Positions 1-8,577 are shown, numbered from the stretch's first letter. The stretch is 64,000 bases of DNA from CALMEC01 sp964628685 (GCA_964628685.1 CAZVNM010000005.1:62001-126000); one strand, 5' to 3'. Program-made: numbers and translations. The notes: a model not told the origin generated them from the sequence alone.

Positions 1-1380
1 CAGCTGATGGAGACCCTGGGCCACTTCGGCGTGCAGGCCGAGGTGACCGACGCCGTGAGCGGTCCGCGCGTCACGCGGTACGAGCTCCAGCTGGCACCCG
101 GAACGAAGGTGAGCCGCGTCACCGCCCTTCGCGACGACCTGGCGTACGCGCTTGCCGCCCGCGAGGAGATCCGCATCCTCGCGCCGATCCCCGGCAAGCA
201 GGCCGTGGGCGTGGAGGTGGCGAACCCCAACGCCAACCTGGTCACCCTGGGCGACATCTTCCGGGACTTCCCGGAAAACGCCGGGCCGCTCATGGCGTGG
301 CTGGGCATCGACATCGGCGGCAGCGCCGTCTACCTGGACCTGGCGCGGATGCCGCACATCCTCATCGCCGGCTCCACCGGCACCGGCAAGAGCGTGTGCC
401 TCAACGTCATCCTCGCGTCGATCCTCCTGCGGGCCACGCCCGAGGAGCTTCGGGTCATCCTGATCGACCCGAAGAAGGTGGAGCTCAACCACTACGAGGG
501 TATCCCGCACCTCCTGACGCCCGTCGTCACCAACATGAAAAACGCCTCCGCGGTGCTCGCCAACGTGGTGCGCGAGATGGAGAGCCGCTACGAGCTGATG
601 GGGCAGGACCGGGCGCGCAACATCCGCGACTGGAACCAGATCAGGCGTGCCCGCGGCGACAAGCCGATGCCGAAGATCCTGGTGCTGATCGACGAGCTGG
701 CGGACCTCATGATGGTCGCCCCCGCCGAGGTGGAGGACGCCATCATCCGCCTGGCCCAGAAGAGCCGCGCGGTCGGCATCCACCTGGTGCTCGCGACGCA
801 GCGCCCGTCGGTGGACGTCATCACCGGCATGATCAAGGCCAACGTCCCCTCGCGGATCGCCTTCGCGGTCTCGAGCCAGATCGACTCGCGGGTCATCCTC
901 GACGCCACCGGCGCCGAGAGCCTCCTGGGAAGCGGCGACATGCTCTTCCGGCCGGTCGGCACGTCGCGGCTCCAGCGTCTGCAGGGTGCGTACGTCTCGG
1001 AGGAGGAGATCCTCGCGATCACCGACCACTGGCGCCGTCAGGGCACCCCCGAGCTGCGCGACGATCTGCTCGAGCGTCCCGAGGTGCCCGAGGAGGATCC
1101 GCTCGATCCGGACGCCGACGACCTGATCGGAAAGGCGGTGGAGCTGGTCGTGACCCAGGGCACCGCGTCGGTGTCGCTGCTGCAGCGCCGTCTGGGGGTG
1201 GGGTACGCCCGCGCCGGTCGTCTGGTGGACATGATGGAACGGATGGGTGTCATCTCGGGACACGAGGGCTCCAAGCCGCGCACGGTGCTCATCGGTGAGG
1301 CCGAGGTGGACCGGGTGCTCCGCCGCACCCGCCCGGAGGACGAGGTGGACGAGGACGTGATCGCGTCCGAGGTGGCCTGA
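1..1380 (+). CDS. ftsK: DNA translocase FtsK/SpoIIIE, C-terminal part (5' end outside window)
   Basis: The reading frame is open from the first base, so the N-terminal membrane domain lies outside the window. The visible 459 codons hold the motor: Walker A GSTGTGKS at codons 124-131, the following DPKKVEL and Walker B LVLIDELADL near codon 227, then a C-terminal winged-helix gamma domain (SLLQRRLGVGYARAGRLVDMMERMGVI region, about codons 395-440) that in FtsK reads KOPS-type polar DNA signals. FtsK is a hexameric ATPase at the division septum that pumps chromosome ends into daughter cells and activates XerCD. It is followed 77 bp downstream by a rodZ-like gene; ftsK, a rodZ-like gene, cinA and recA form a cluster also seen in Firmicutes and Actinobacteria. 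Confidence 0.96.
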   Translation, partial: QLMETLGHFGVQAEVTDAVSGPRVTRYELQLAPGTKVSRVTALRDDLAYALAAREEIRILAPIPGKQAVGVEVANPNANLVTLGDIFRDFPENAGPLMAWLGIDIGGSAVYLDLARMPHILIAGSTGTGKSVCLNVILASILLRATPEELRVILIDPKKVELNHYEGIPHLLTPVVTNMKNASAVLANVVREMESRYELMGQDRARNIRDWNQIRRARGDKPMPKILVLIDELADLMMVAPAEVEDAIIRLAQKSRAVGIHLVLATQRPSVDVITGMIKANVPSRIAFAVSSQIDSRVILDATGAESLLGSGDMLFRPVGTSRLQRLQGAYVSEEEILAITDHWRRQGTPELRDDLLERPEVPEEDPLDPDADDLIGKAVELVVTQGTASVSLLQRRLGVGYARAGRLVDMMERMGVISGHEGSKPRTVLIGEAEVDRVLRRTRPEDEVDEDVIASEVA

Positions 1381-1414
1381 ACCCCAGGGGCGGGGCGGGC
1401 GCGAGGGGCGCTGG

Positions 1415-1420
1415 TAGCCT
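1415..1420 (+). promoter_or_regulatory. -10 box TAGCCT for the rodZ-like gene
   Basis: TAGCCT sits 37 bases before the ATG at 1458, giving a predicted leader of about 30 nt. The same GGTAGC(C/A)T string recurs upstream of other genes in the window. I see no clear -35 box. Confidence 0.5.
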
Positions 1421-1457
1421 GGATCGCACCCGTCCGGCCCCGGCGGGGCCATCTCAC

Positions 1458-2150
1458 ATGTTCGAAGTCGGCAACACACTCCGTGAGGCGCGGATGCGCC
1501 GTGGCCTCGACGTCGTCGACTGCGAGTCGGCGACCAAGATCCGCGCCAAGTACCTGCGCGCCCTCGAGGAGGAGCAGTTCGAGACGCTCCCGGGACCCAC
1601 GTTCGTGCGCGGGTTCCTGCGGACCTACTCCGACTTCCTCGGCCTGGACGGCCGCCTGGTGGTCGAGGAGTACGAGACCCGCTTCGAGCGCCCCAAGGAA
1701 CAGTCGGCCTACGAGGAGGCCCTGCGTCGCAACCGCTCGCACCGGCGCAGCCGCGAGAGCCGTCTGCTCACCACGCTCGCGGTGCTCGCCATGGCCGGAT
1801 CGGTGAGCGGCTGGGTGGCCCTCGCCGGTGACGGCGCATCCGATCCGCCGCCGATCGAACCCACGGCGGCACCGGCGGACCCGATCTCGTCGCTGGAGCT
1901 CAGGTTCACCGTCGTCGGGGCCCCCACGACGATCGAGGCGTGGAACGGCGGCGGCCTCAACCAGGTGCTCGGTCGCGTCGCCCTGACCGCCGGCACGCCC
2001 GAACAGCTCATCGCGGCGCCGCCGGTGCTCGTGCAGATCGGCCGCCCGGGCTCGGTGCGACTCACCGTCGACGACCACCCCGTCACGATCCCGCCCCGCG
2101 CGACGCGGTTCGAGGTGCGGTCCGCCGGCGACGTCGTCATGGTCCCGTGA
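1458..2150 (+). CDS. RodZ-like helix-turn-helix membrane protein
   Basis: This 230-residue protein has an N-terminal HTH of the HTH_25/RodZ class (residues 1-75, with the typical TKIRAKYLRALEEEQF and PGPTFVRGFLRTYSDFLGLD pattern), a basic stretch, one transmembrane helix at about 103-123 and an extracellular C-terminal beta domain of DUF4115 type. The RodZ family links MreB-like filaments to the cell wall machinery; in Gram-positives the homologue YmfM sits beside cinA and recA, as here. The ATG at 1458 gives the usual family N-terminus. The gene ends in TGAACG, where GTGA could couple it to cinA. In Bacillus pgsA lies between this gene and cinA; here it is absent. Confidence 0.85.
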   Translation: MFEVGNTLREARMRRGLDVVDCESATKIRAKYLRALEEEQFETLPGPTFVRGFLRTYSDFLGLDGRLVVEEYETRFERPKEQSAYEEALRRNRSHRRSRESRLLTTLAVLAMAGSVSGWVALAGDGASDPPPIEPTAAPADPISSLELRFTVVGAPTTIEAWNGGGLNQVLGRVALTAGTPEQLIAAPPVLVQIGRPGSVRLTVDDHPVTIPPRATRFEVRSAGDVVMVP

Positions 2151-2173
2151 ACGACGGGGCCGCGCGGGGGCCC

Positions 2174-3403
2174 ATGCGGGCCGCCATCCTCGTCACCGGT
2201 GATGAGGTCCTGGGCGGCCGTGTGCAGGATCGCAACAGCCCCTTCCTGGCCCGTGAGCTCGCGGCGCGGGGCGCGCTCCTTGTGCGCACCGTGCTGGTGG
2301 GTGACGGCTTGGCCGACCTGCTCGACGCACTCGACGCGTTGGCCGCCCTCGACGTCGACCTCGTCTGTGTGACGGGCGGGCTCGGGCCGACGGCCGACGA
2401 TCGGACGATGGAGGCGGTGGCCGCGTTCTGCGGTGTGCCGCCGCAGGTCGACGCCGACGCGCTCGCGATGGTCGAGGAGCGTAGCCGCGGCATCAGCGTG
2501 GGCCGCGCGAGCGCGGACGAGCTCGCGGCGATGCGACGCAAACAGGCCACGCTGCCCCGCGGATCGACGGTCCTTGCGCCCATCGGCACGGCGCCCGGCT
2601 GCGTCGCGCGCCGGGACGGGCTTACGATCGTGGTCCTGCCCGGGCCGCCGTACGAGCTCACCCGCATGTGGGCGGCGGCCCTGGACGGCGGGCCGCTCGC
2701 GGAGATCGTCACCGGCGACGCCGCGCCGCGCGGGCGCATCCTGCGACTGTGGTGGGTCTTCGAGGCCGACCTGATGTCGGCGTTCGCCGCGCTTCCCGAC
2801 GAGGTCGTGGAGCGGGTCGGCACCTACACCCGTGAGGGCGAGCTGGAGGTGGTCGCGGCACCGGCCGACGTCGACGCCGTGGAGGCCGTGCTGCGCGACG
2901 TGTTCGGGGACGCGCTCTTCTCGGTGGACGGGCGACAGGTGGAGGACGTGGTGGCCGATCGGCTCCTGGCGCGGGGAGAGCGGATGGCGGTGGCCGAATC
3001 GTGCACCGGCGGCATGCTCGGCGCGCGTCTCACCGAGATGCCCGGCTCGTCGCGATGGTTCGACGGTGGGGTCGTCTCATACGCCGACCATGTGAAGCGC
3101 GACGTCCTGGGCGTCGACCCGGGGCTGATCGCCCGCCACGGGGCGGTCAGCGAGGAGGTCGCGTGCGCGATGGCCGAGGGCGCCCGGCGGGTCACCGGCG
3201 CGCAGTGGGGCGTGTCGATCACGGGGGTCGCCGGGCCGGACGGCGGCAGCCCGCAGAAGCCGGTGGGGACGGTGTGGGTGGGACTCGCCGGCCCGCACGG
3301 GGCCGATGCACGGCTCCTCCAGGTGCGCTACGGCGACCGCGCGTCGATCCGGCGCCGGTCGGTGGCGGCGGCCCTCCACCGGCTGCGCGAGGCGCTCGTG
3401 TGA
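2174..3403 (+). CDS. cinA: CinA family protein with nicotinamide-nucleotide amidase domain
   Basis: This is a full two-domain CinA of 409 residues. The N-terminal MoaB/MogA-like domain starts MRAAILVTGDEVLGGRVQD and carries VTGGLGPTADDRT; the C-terminal PncC domain has the ESCTGGMLGARLTEMPGSS and SITGVAGPDGGSPQKPVGTVWVG motifs of nicotinamide mononucleotide deamidase, which recycles NMN to NaMN. The start at 2174 matches the family N-terminus. An in-frame GTG at 2147 overlaps the preceding stop as GTGA and would add nine residues; translational coupling makes it a real alternative. CinA commonly precedes recA and is co-regulated with competence or SOS in some bacteria. Confidence 0.93.
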   Translation: MRAAILVTGDEVLGGRVQDRNSPFLARELAARGALLVRTVLVGDGLADLLDALDALAALDVDLVCVTGGLGPTADDRTMEAVAAFCGVPPQVDADALAMVEERSRGISVGRASADELAAMRRKQATLPRGSTVLAPIGTAPGCVARRDGLTIVVLPGPPYELTRMWAAALDGGPLAEIVTGDAAPRGRILRLWWVFEADLMSAFAALPDEVVERVGTYTREGELEVVAAPADVDAVEAVLRDVFGDALFSVDGRQVEDVVADRLLARGERMAVAESCTGGMLGARLTEMPGSSRWFDGGVVSYADHVKRDVLGVDPGLIARHGAVSEEVACAMAEGARRVTGAQWGVSITGVAGPDGGSPQKPVGTVWVGLAGPHGADARLLQVRYGDRASIRRRSVAAALHRLREALV

Positions 3404-3468
3404 ACGACGTCACGGGGTCGTGACGAAGTCGGCACGATCGGGTGTGGTTCGGTGACGGGTGGGCGGCG

Positions 3469-3474
3469 TACGGT
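3469..3474 (+). promoter_or_regulatory. -10 box TACGGT, leaderless thpR promoter
   Basis: TACGGT ends exactly six bases before the ATG at 3481, so transcription should begin at or within a base of the start codon. No Shine-Dalgarno is visible between cinA and this ATG. Confidence 0.55.
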
Positions 3475-3480
3475 GGGTGC

Positions 3481-4071
3481 ATGGTGGAACTCCCCCCACA
3501 TCGGCGTCTTTTCATCGCCTTCGATCTGCCGGTCGACACCCGCTCGCTCCTGCGGGAGATGGGCGAACGGGCGGCTGCGGCGGGCGATGGTGCGGCGGTG
3601 CCGGCGGCCAACCTGCACGTCACCGTCACGTTCCTCGGACACGTCGACCAGCGGGTGACCGACCGACTGGTGCCGGACCTCTTCGACGCCTGTCACGGCC
3701 GGTCCCACCGGGCGGTGCTGGGTGCGGCGGTGGCGCGTCCACGCGCCGGTCGCGCGCGCCTGATGGCCGTGGAGGTCGATGATCCGGACGGCACGATCGC
3801 AGCCCAGGTGGGGCGCATCGTCGATGTCGTCCGACCCCTCATGGATGATCACGACGCCGAACGTCCGTTCTGGCCGCATGTGACGGTCGCGAGGTTTCGC
3901 CGTCCGACCCGTGTGAGAGGGTTCCCGGCACCACAGCACGAACATGTGTTCGCAATCAACCGCGTCACGCTCTATGATTCAGTCACCTCGTCGAAGGGGC
4001 CACCGGTCTACCGGCCGCTCATGACGGTCCCACTCGGCGCCAGCTGCGAAAGGAACACCCCGGATGGATAA
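3481..4071 (+). CDS. thpR: RNA 2',3'-cyclic phosphodiesterase (2H family)
   Basis: This 196-residue protein has the two tetrapeptide catalytic motifs of the 2H phosphoesterase superfamily: HVTVTF near residue 44 and HVTVARF near residue 137. The family opens 2',3'-cyclic phosphates on RNA ends and was first known as 2'-5' RNA ligase. The start at 3481 gives the conserved RLFIAFDLP N-terminus; a longer in-frame start at 3442 would run into the promoter. The 3' end overlaps recA by eight bases, and the coding sequence contains the recA control region (LexA box 3939-3952, -10 3973-3978). Confidence 0.9.
   Translation: MVELPPHRRLFIAFDLPVDTRSLLREMGERAAAAGDGAAVPAANLHVTVTFLGHVDQRVTDRLVPDLFDACHGRSHRAVLGAAVARPRAGRARLMAVEVDDPDGTIAAQVGRIVDVVRPLMDDHDAERPFWPHVTVARFRRPTRVRGFPAPQHEHVFAINRVTLYDSVTSSKGPPVYRPLMTVPLGASCERNTPDG
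3939..3952 (+). promoter_or_regulatory. LexA (SOS) box upstream of recA
   Basis: CGAACATGTGTTCG is a perfect palindromic match to the Gram-positive/actinobacterial LexA operator CGAAC-N4-GTTCG. It lies inside thpR, 112 bases before the recA start. The identical 14-mer occurs once more at 29025-29038. Confidence 0.85.
3973..3978 (+). promoter_or_regulatory. -10 box TATGAT for recA
   Basis: TATGAT is the best -10 match between the LexA box and recA. A 17-base spacer would put the -35 at 3950-3955, touching the LexA box, so bound LexA would block it. The predicted leader is about 80 nt and lies within thpR. Confidence 0.5.
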
Positions 4072-5122
4072 GACACAGGCACTCGACTCCGCGCTGTCAC
4101 AGATCGAGCGCCAGTTCGGCAAGGGCTCCATCATGCGGATGGGCGATGCCGGTGCGCAGGTGGACGCACAGTCCATCTCCACCGGGGCGCTGTCGCTGGA
4201 CGTGGCGCTCGGCATCGGCGGACTGCCGCGCGGACGCATCGTCGAGGTGTACGGCCCCGAGTCGTCCGGTAAGACGACACTCCTCTACCACCTCATCGCG
4301 CAGGCCCAGAAGCGCGGCGGCATGGCGGCGTTCATCGACGCCGAGCACGCCATGGACCCCGCCTACGCGCGCCGCATCGGCGTCAACGTGGACGAACTGC
4401 TCGTGTCGCAGCCGGACCATGGGGAGCAGGCGCTCGAGATCGCCGACCTGCTCATCCGCTCCGGCGCGCTCGACGTGGTCGCCATCGACTCGGTCGCGGC
4501 CCTGGTGCCCAAGGCCGAGATCGAGGGGGAGATGGGCGACACCCACGTGGGGCTCCAGGCGCGGCTCATGTCGCAGGCGCTGCGCAAGCTCGCCGGTACG
4601 CTCAACCGCGCCGGCACCATCTGCATCTTCACCAACCAGCTGCGCGAGAAGATCGGCGTCATGTTCGGCTCGCCGGAGACGACGCCCGGTGGACGGGCGC
4701 TCAAGTTCTACGCGTCGGTCCGCCTCGACATCCGCCGCGTCGAGACCCTCAAGGAGGGCAGCGAGGCGGTCGGCAACCGGGCCCGGGTGAAGGTCGTCAA
4801 GAACAAGATGGCCCCGCCGTTCCGTCAGGCGGAGTTCGACATCATCTACGGGGAGGGCATCTCGCACGAGGGCAACCTCCTCGACCTCGGGGTCGACGCC
4901 GGGGTGGTCACCAAGAGCGGCGCCTACTTCTCCTACGGTGACGAGCGCCTGGGACAGGGCAAGAACGCGGCGCGGGCGTTCCTCAAGGAGCACACCGACA
5001 TCGCCGCGGAGATCGAGGCCAAGATCCGGGCGCACCACGGTGTCGGTGCGGCGGCGTTCACGGTGGTCGAGGAGGACGACGAGCTGGAGGAGGCACCCGC
5101 GGAGGCGCTCACCACCTCATGA
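4064..5122 (+). CDS. recA: Recombinase RecA
   Basis: RecA (352 residues) forms the ATP-dependent filament on single-stranded DNA that drives strand exchange and LexA self-cleavage. The sequence has Walker A GPESSGKT at residues 64-71, the VVAIDSVAALVPK Walker B strand, the NQLREKIGVMFGSPETTPGGRALKFYASVRLDIRR core and an acidic C-terminal tail (VEEDDELEEAPAE). The ATG at 4064 follows the Shine-Dalgarno AAAGGA at 4049-4054 with nine bases spacing and overlaps the end of thpR. Its own SOS-type promoter lies in thpR. No recX follows, unlike in many Actinobacteria. Confidence 0.98.
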   Translation: MDKTQALDSALSQIERQFGKGSIMRMGDAGAQVDAQSISTGALSLDVALGIGGLPRGRIVEVYGPESSGKTTLLYHLIAQAQKRGGMAAFIDAEHAMDPAYARRIGVNVDELLVSQPDHGEQALEIADLLIRSGALDVVAIDSVAALVPKAEIEGEMGDTHVGLQARLMSQALRKLAGTLNRAGTICIFTNQLREKIGVMFGSPETTPGGRALKFYASVRLDIRRVETLKEGSEAVGNRARVKVVKNKMAPPFRQAEFDIIYGEGISHEGNLLDLGVDAGVVTKSGAYFSYGDERLGQGKNAARAFLKEHTDIAAEIEAKIRAHHGVGAAAFTVVEEDDELEEAPAEALTTS

Positions 5123-5130
5123 GGTGATGG

Positions 5131-5169
5131 GGTGACGGTCCGGCCGCGTGTCGCGGTCGGACCGTCATC
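5131..5169 (+). terminator. Hairpin after recA
   Basis: GGTGACGGTCCG (5131-5142) pairs with CGGACCGTCATC (5158-5169) over 12 bp with one G-U pair and a 15-base loop, eight bases after the recA stop. There is no U tract, as is usual in high-GC Actinobacteria. Confidence 0.55.
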
Positions 5170-5173
5170 ACGA

Positions 5174-5276
5174 TGAGCGGCCGGACGGGAACGGCCTGGT
5201 GGAACGTCCGGGCGGACTGTCCTGACGGTGAGCGGCCGATCCGGCGACGGCACTGCCTGGTGGAACATCCGGACGG
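5174..5276 (+). repeat. Imperfect direct repeat, two copies
   Basis: Copy one (5174-5216) and copy two (5229-5276) share TGAGCGGCCG, a variable centre, then GCCTGGTGGAAC, one or two differing bases, TCCGG, one base and CGGA. The gap between recA and the next gene (5123-5554) holds this repeat, the recA hairpin and a perfect CTCGTACGAG palindrome at 5371-5380; I see no gene in it. The function is unknown. Confidence 0.6.
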
Positions 5277-5554
5277 AGCGGCGCGTCGGGGCGTGATCGC
5301 AGGCTCGGGTCCCAGGAGGTCACGCCTGTCGCCATCGATCACCACGGTCTCGTGGCTTAACCGATGCGTGCTCGTACGAGTCGTGTCTGCCGCCCCGGCG
5401 ATTCTGCGCCGGAGATTGCGCGCCGTGTCCGTCATCGCGCGGACGCGGCGCCCGCGGTGGTGTGCCACGCGATGGTGACGTCCGGTGCGCCTGCGTATCG
5501 GGCTCAGCACCACGGCAGGTCGGCCGGCAACGGCACGGCCCGCGTTCCGACCGG

Positions 5555-6283
5555 TCAGGACTTGGAGGGACGCCCCGCGACGAGGTCGCTGAGCCGCCGC
5601 ATGAGCGGATCCCAGCGGGCATCGAACGCCGCCGCGCGGGCGACCGCTGCCTGGCGCCGTTCGGGCGAGTATCGGCGGGCCCACCGTGAACCCGGCCGGG
5701 CGAGGCGCACCGCGCCGATCCAGGCGAGCAGTGGGACGAAGCAGCCGAGGAGCGCCAGGCGGTACTTGCCCTTCAGCACACACGCGATCACCATCGCGAA
5801 GTTGACGATCGCGATCGTGATGGCGCCGCCGCGGACGGCCCCCTCCGGACCGGTCAGGTCCCCTGTCTCGAACGGCGCCATTCCCACCAGCACGAAGCCC
5901 ATGGCGGCCGCCGCCAGGCTCACCATCAGCACCGAGGTGCGGCCCTCGTCGCTCCAGTAGACGTCCTCCAGGTGGAGGATCATCGCGAACTCGTCCAGCA
6001 CGAGCGACATGCCGACGCCGACGAGGACGGCCGCGACGATGCTCCATCCGGTGCTCTGGGCCGCCACGGCCAGGATCGCCCCGATGACCAGGAGGATGAT
6101 CCCGGGGATCGAGTGGTGCACGTGGACGCCGCCGATCACGTTGTCGCGAAACGGCCCGATGCCCGCGCGGATCATGCGGGTGATGATGCGCGTGACCAGG
6201 AAGGTCACGACGAACGCGGCGAACAGGACGAGCAGCGGCAGCCTGCCCTGTCCGACGATGTCGTCGTGCCACCAGTCGCGCAT
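5555..6283 (-). CDS. Polytopic membrane protein with HVHH motif, function unknown
   Basis: This 242-residue protein has about six predicted membrane segments (roughly residues 15-36, 60-78, 82-98, 118-137, 155-178 and 182-200). Two polar motifs stand out: HVHHSIPG at 54-61, before the second helix, and DEFAMILHLEDVYWSDEGRTSV at about 97-118. Similar motif pairs occur in uncharacterised integral membrane proteins of Actinobacteria (general recollection, not a search). The clustered His, Asp and Glu suggest metal or proton handling, which is inference only. The ATG at 6283 is chosen because TACGCT ends six bases before it (leaderless). It diverges from the GGDEF-EAL gene. Confidence 0.75.
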   Translation of the reverse strand: MRDWWHDDIVGQGRLPLLVLFAAFVVTFLVTRIITRMIRAGIGPFRDNVIGGVHVHHSIPGIILLVIGAILAVAAQSTGWSIVAAVLVGVGMSLVLDEFAMILHLEDVYWSDEGRTSVLMVSLAAAAMGFVLVGMAPFETGDLTGPEGAVRGGAITIAIVNFAMVIACVLKGKYRLALLGCFVPLLAWIGAVRLARPGSRWARRYSPERRQAAVARAAAFDARWDPLMRRLSDLVAGRPSKS

Positions 6284-6289
6284 GCGGGT

Positions 6290-6295
6290 AGCGTA
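6290..6295 (-). promoter_or_regulatory. -10 box TACGCT, leaderless promoter of the membrane protein gene
   Basis: On the minus strand TACGCT is followed by the six bases ACCCGC and then ATG at 6283, the recurrent leaderless arrangement of this window. Confidence 0.55.
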
Positions 6296-6467
6296 ATGGG
6301 GAGGAGGGAACGTGTCGTCGGTCGCACGCCCGGGCCGGCTTCCGTCGGGGTGCACCCGCACGTAACATGCGGCGAGACGCCGAGCCGGGAGGCGAGCGAT
6401 CGACGCGGGCCGTTCACCCATCGACCGTCCCACCGACGACCGGCAGCCGGCCGTCGAGTCGGGTCGC

Positions 6468-8564
6468 GTGGCCCACGATCTGTGGACGAGCGCACGGGAC
6501 GCGCCGATCGGCACGGTGGTGGCGCACGACGACGGGCGGATCATCTTCGCCAACGCCTGCGCCGCGACGATGCTCGAGTACGACGAGGCCGACCTGCGGT
6601 CGCGCAACATCCGCGATCTGCTCGATCTGCGCTCACCCGGCCCCGAGCTGACCGAGCGGCGGCTCGCGAGCGGTCGGGGGCGCCGGCTGTGGATCGCGGT
6701 CGCCCTCGGCGTCGCCGACGACCACATCGTCGTGCACATGACCGACGTGACGGTGCAGCGCGCAGAGGTCGCCCTGCACCGCGAGGTGATCGGGGCGATG
6801 GCCCAGAACGCCTCCATCGAGGCGGTGATGACGGCGGTGTGCACCGAGGTCCAGAAGCTCGTGCCCCGCATCGTGGCCACGGTGCTGGCCCTGGACGACG
6901 ACGGGACCGTGCGCCCGCTCGCGGCACCCGCGCTGCCACCCGCCGTGGCGGCGGCCTTTGCAGGCCTTCCCATCGGACCGCTGGCCGGTTCGTGCGGGAC
7001 CGCCATGCACCGTGGTGAGCGCGTCATCGTCACCGACATCGCGAACGACCCGCTGTGGGCGTCCTACCGTCACGTCGTCCTGCCGCTGGGCCTGCGGGCG
7101 TGCTGGTCGACCCCCATCACCTCCACCGAGGGGCGGGTGCTGGGTGCGTTCGCGTTCTACGACCGCGAGCCGGTGGGACCGGACCCGACGCAGCTGCAGC
7201 TCATCGACCTGTGCGTCGACCTCTGCGCGGTCGCCCTCGAGCGTGACCGCGCGGCGCGCTGGATGCATCAGCTGACCGTGTTCGACGCCCTCACCGGCCT
7301 GCCGAACCGTCGGACGATCCACGAGGCCGGCGACCGCTCGGTGGCGGCGGCATCCAGGGCGCACGAGCCGCTCACGACGCTCGTCGTGGACGTGGACCGC
7401 TTCCAGGAGATCAACGACTCGCACGGCCGCGCCGCCGCCGACGACGTCCTGCAGGAGGTGGCGTCGCGGCTGCGTTCGGCCATCCGCGGCGAGGACCTCC
7501 TGGGACGGCTGGGAAACGACGAGTTCGTGGCGATCCTGCCCGGCGCGATGGCGGCCGACGGTGTGCAGCTGGCACAGCGGATCGCGGATCGGCTGGCCGC
7601 GCCGATCGACGTTGCGGGCGATGCCCTCACCGTCGGGGTGAGCGCCGGGGTGAGCGAGCACCCCGACCACGGTCGCGACATCGAGACCCTCATCCGCAAC
7701 GCCGAGCTCGCGCTGCGCCACGCCAAGACATCGGGCCGCGGGCTCGTGCGCGTCTTCCACTCCGAGATGAACACCGAGATGGCGCGCCGCCGGTCCGTGG
7801 AACGGGCGCTTCGCCGCGGGCTGGAGCGCGACGGGTTCGTGCTGCACTATCAGCCGCAGGTCTGGGCCGAGGAACCCGGCGGCCTCTACGGGCTCGAGTC
7901 GCTCCTGCGACTGCGCGACGAGGAGCTCGGGTTCCTGCGCCCGGACGCCTTCCTCGGCGTGGCCGAGGAGTGCCAGCTCATGCCGGAGCTCAACCGGCAC
8001 GTGCTGGAGGTGACCCTCGCGCAGCTCGCCGCGTGGGACGTCACCGGACCGCACGTCCCCCAGATCGCGCTCAACATGTCCGCCAGCTCGTTCCGCGGGC
8101 CGGCGCTCGCGTGGGAGGTCGCTGACGCGCTCACACGGCACGATCTGGCACCGGACCGCCTGATGATCGAGGTGACCGAGAGCGTGATGCTTGATGAGAG
8201 CGACCGGGTGCGCGCGAACTTCGCGCAGCTGCACGAGATGGGCGTGCGCCTGTCGCTGGACGACTTCGGCACCGGCTACTCGTCGCTCAGCTACCTGCAC
8301 CGGCTGCGGGTCGACGAGCTGAAGCTCGACAGGAGCTTCGTGCACGAGATCGACGGGCACACCAATGCGTCCACACTCATCAACTCGGTGCTCGGCATCG
8401 CCGAGCGCCTGCAGCTGACGGTGGTGGCGGAGGGGGTCGAGAAGCCCGTCCAGCGCGACTTCCTGACCGAGCGGCGCTGCGACGTGCTGCAGGGCTACCT
8501 GCTGGCACGCCCCATGGCCGCCGAGCGGATCCCGGTCTGGATCGCCGCGCGACTGGCGGTCTGA
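6468..8564 (+). CDS. PAS-GAF-GGDEF-EAL cyclic-di-GMP protein
   Basis: This 698-residue protein has an N-terminal PAS-like domain (1-90), a GAF domain (about 105-260), a GGDEF domain (about 270-430) and an EAL domain (about 445-690). The EAL part keeps the phosphodiesterase signature: ESLLR with Glu477, NMSASSF, EVTES, the DDFGTGYSSLSYL metal motif at 598-599, LKLDRSFV and VAEGVE, so it probably hydrolyses c-di-GMP. The GGDEF loop reads GNDEF (349-353), a substitution at the second Gly, while the inhibitory I-site RGED (RxxD, 340-343) is intact. The cyclase half may thus be regulatory rather than active. The GTG at 6468 is the only start after the in-frame stop at 6363. Confidence 0.9.
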   Translation: MAHDLWTSARDAPIGTVVAHDDGRIIFANACAATMLEYDEADLRSRNIRDLLDLRSPGPELTERRLASGRGRRLWIAVALGVADDHIVVHMTDVTVQRAEVALHREVIGAMAQNASIEAVMTAVCTEVQKLVPRIVATVLALDDDGTVRPLAAPALPPAVAAAFAGLPIGPLAGSCGTAMHRGERVIVTDIANDPLWASYRHVVLPLGLRACWSTPITSTEGRVLGAFAFYDREPVGPDPTQLQLIDLCVDLCAVALERDRAARWMHQLTVFDALTGLPNRRTIHEAGDRSVAAASRAHEPLTTLVVDVDRFQEINDSHGRAAADDVLQEVASRLRSAIRGEDLLGRLGNDEFVAILPGAMAADGVQLAQRIADRLAAPIDVAGDALTVGVSAGVSEHPDHGRDIETLIRNAELALRHAKTSGRGLVRVFHSEMNTEMARRRSVERALRRGLERDGFVLHYQPQVWAEEPGGLYGLESLLRLRDEELGFLRPDAFLGVAEECQLMPELNRHVLEVTLAQLAAWDVTGPHVPQIALNMSASSFRGPALAWEVADALTRHDLAPDRLMIEVTESVMLDESDRVRANFAQLHEMGVRLSLDDFGTGYSSLSYLHRLRVDELKLDRSFVHEIDGHTNASTLINSVLGIAERLQLTVVAEGVEKPVQRDFLTERRCDVLQGYLLARPMAAERIPVWIAARLAV

Positions 8565-8577
8565 CCCGAGCGGGCGA

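Noticed and set aside
2147..2173. GTG at 2147 as the definite cinA start
   Set aside because: It gives a GTGA overlap, but the conserved N-terminus starts at 2174; kept only as an alternative.
5123..5554. Decayed recX after recA
   Set aside because: No RecX-like residues in any frame.
5109..6368. A 419-codon minus-strand frame covering the recA-downstream gap
   Set aside because: Only out-of-frame overlap with the membrane gene; Arg-rich translation without start signals.
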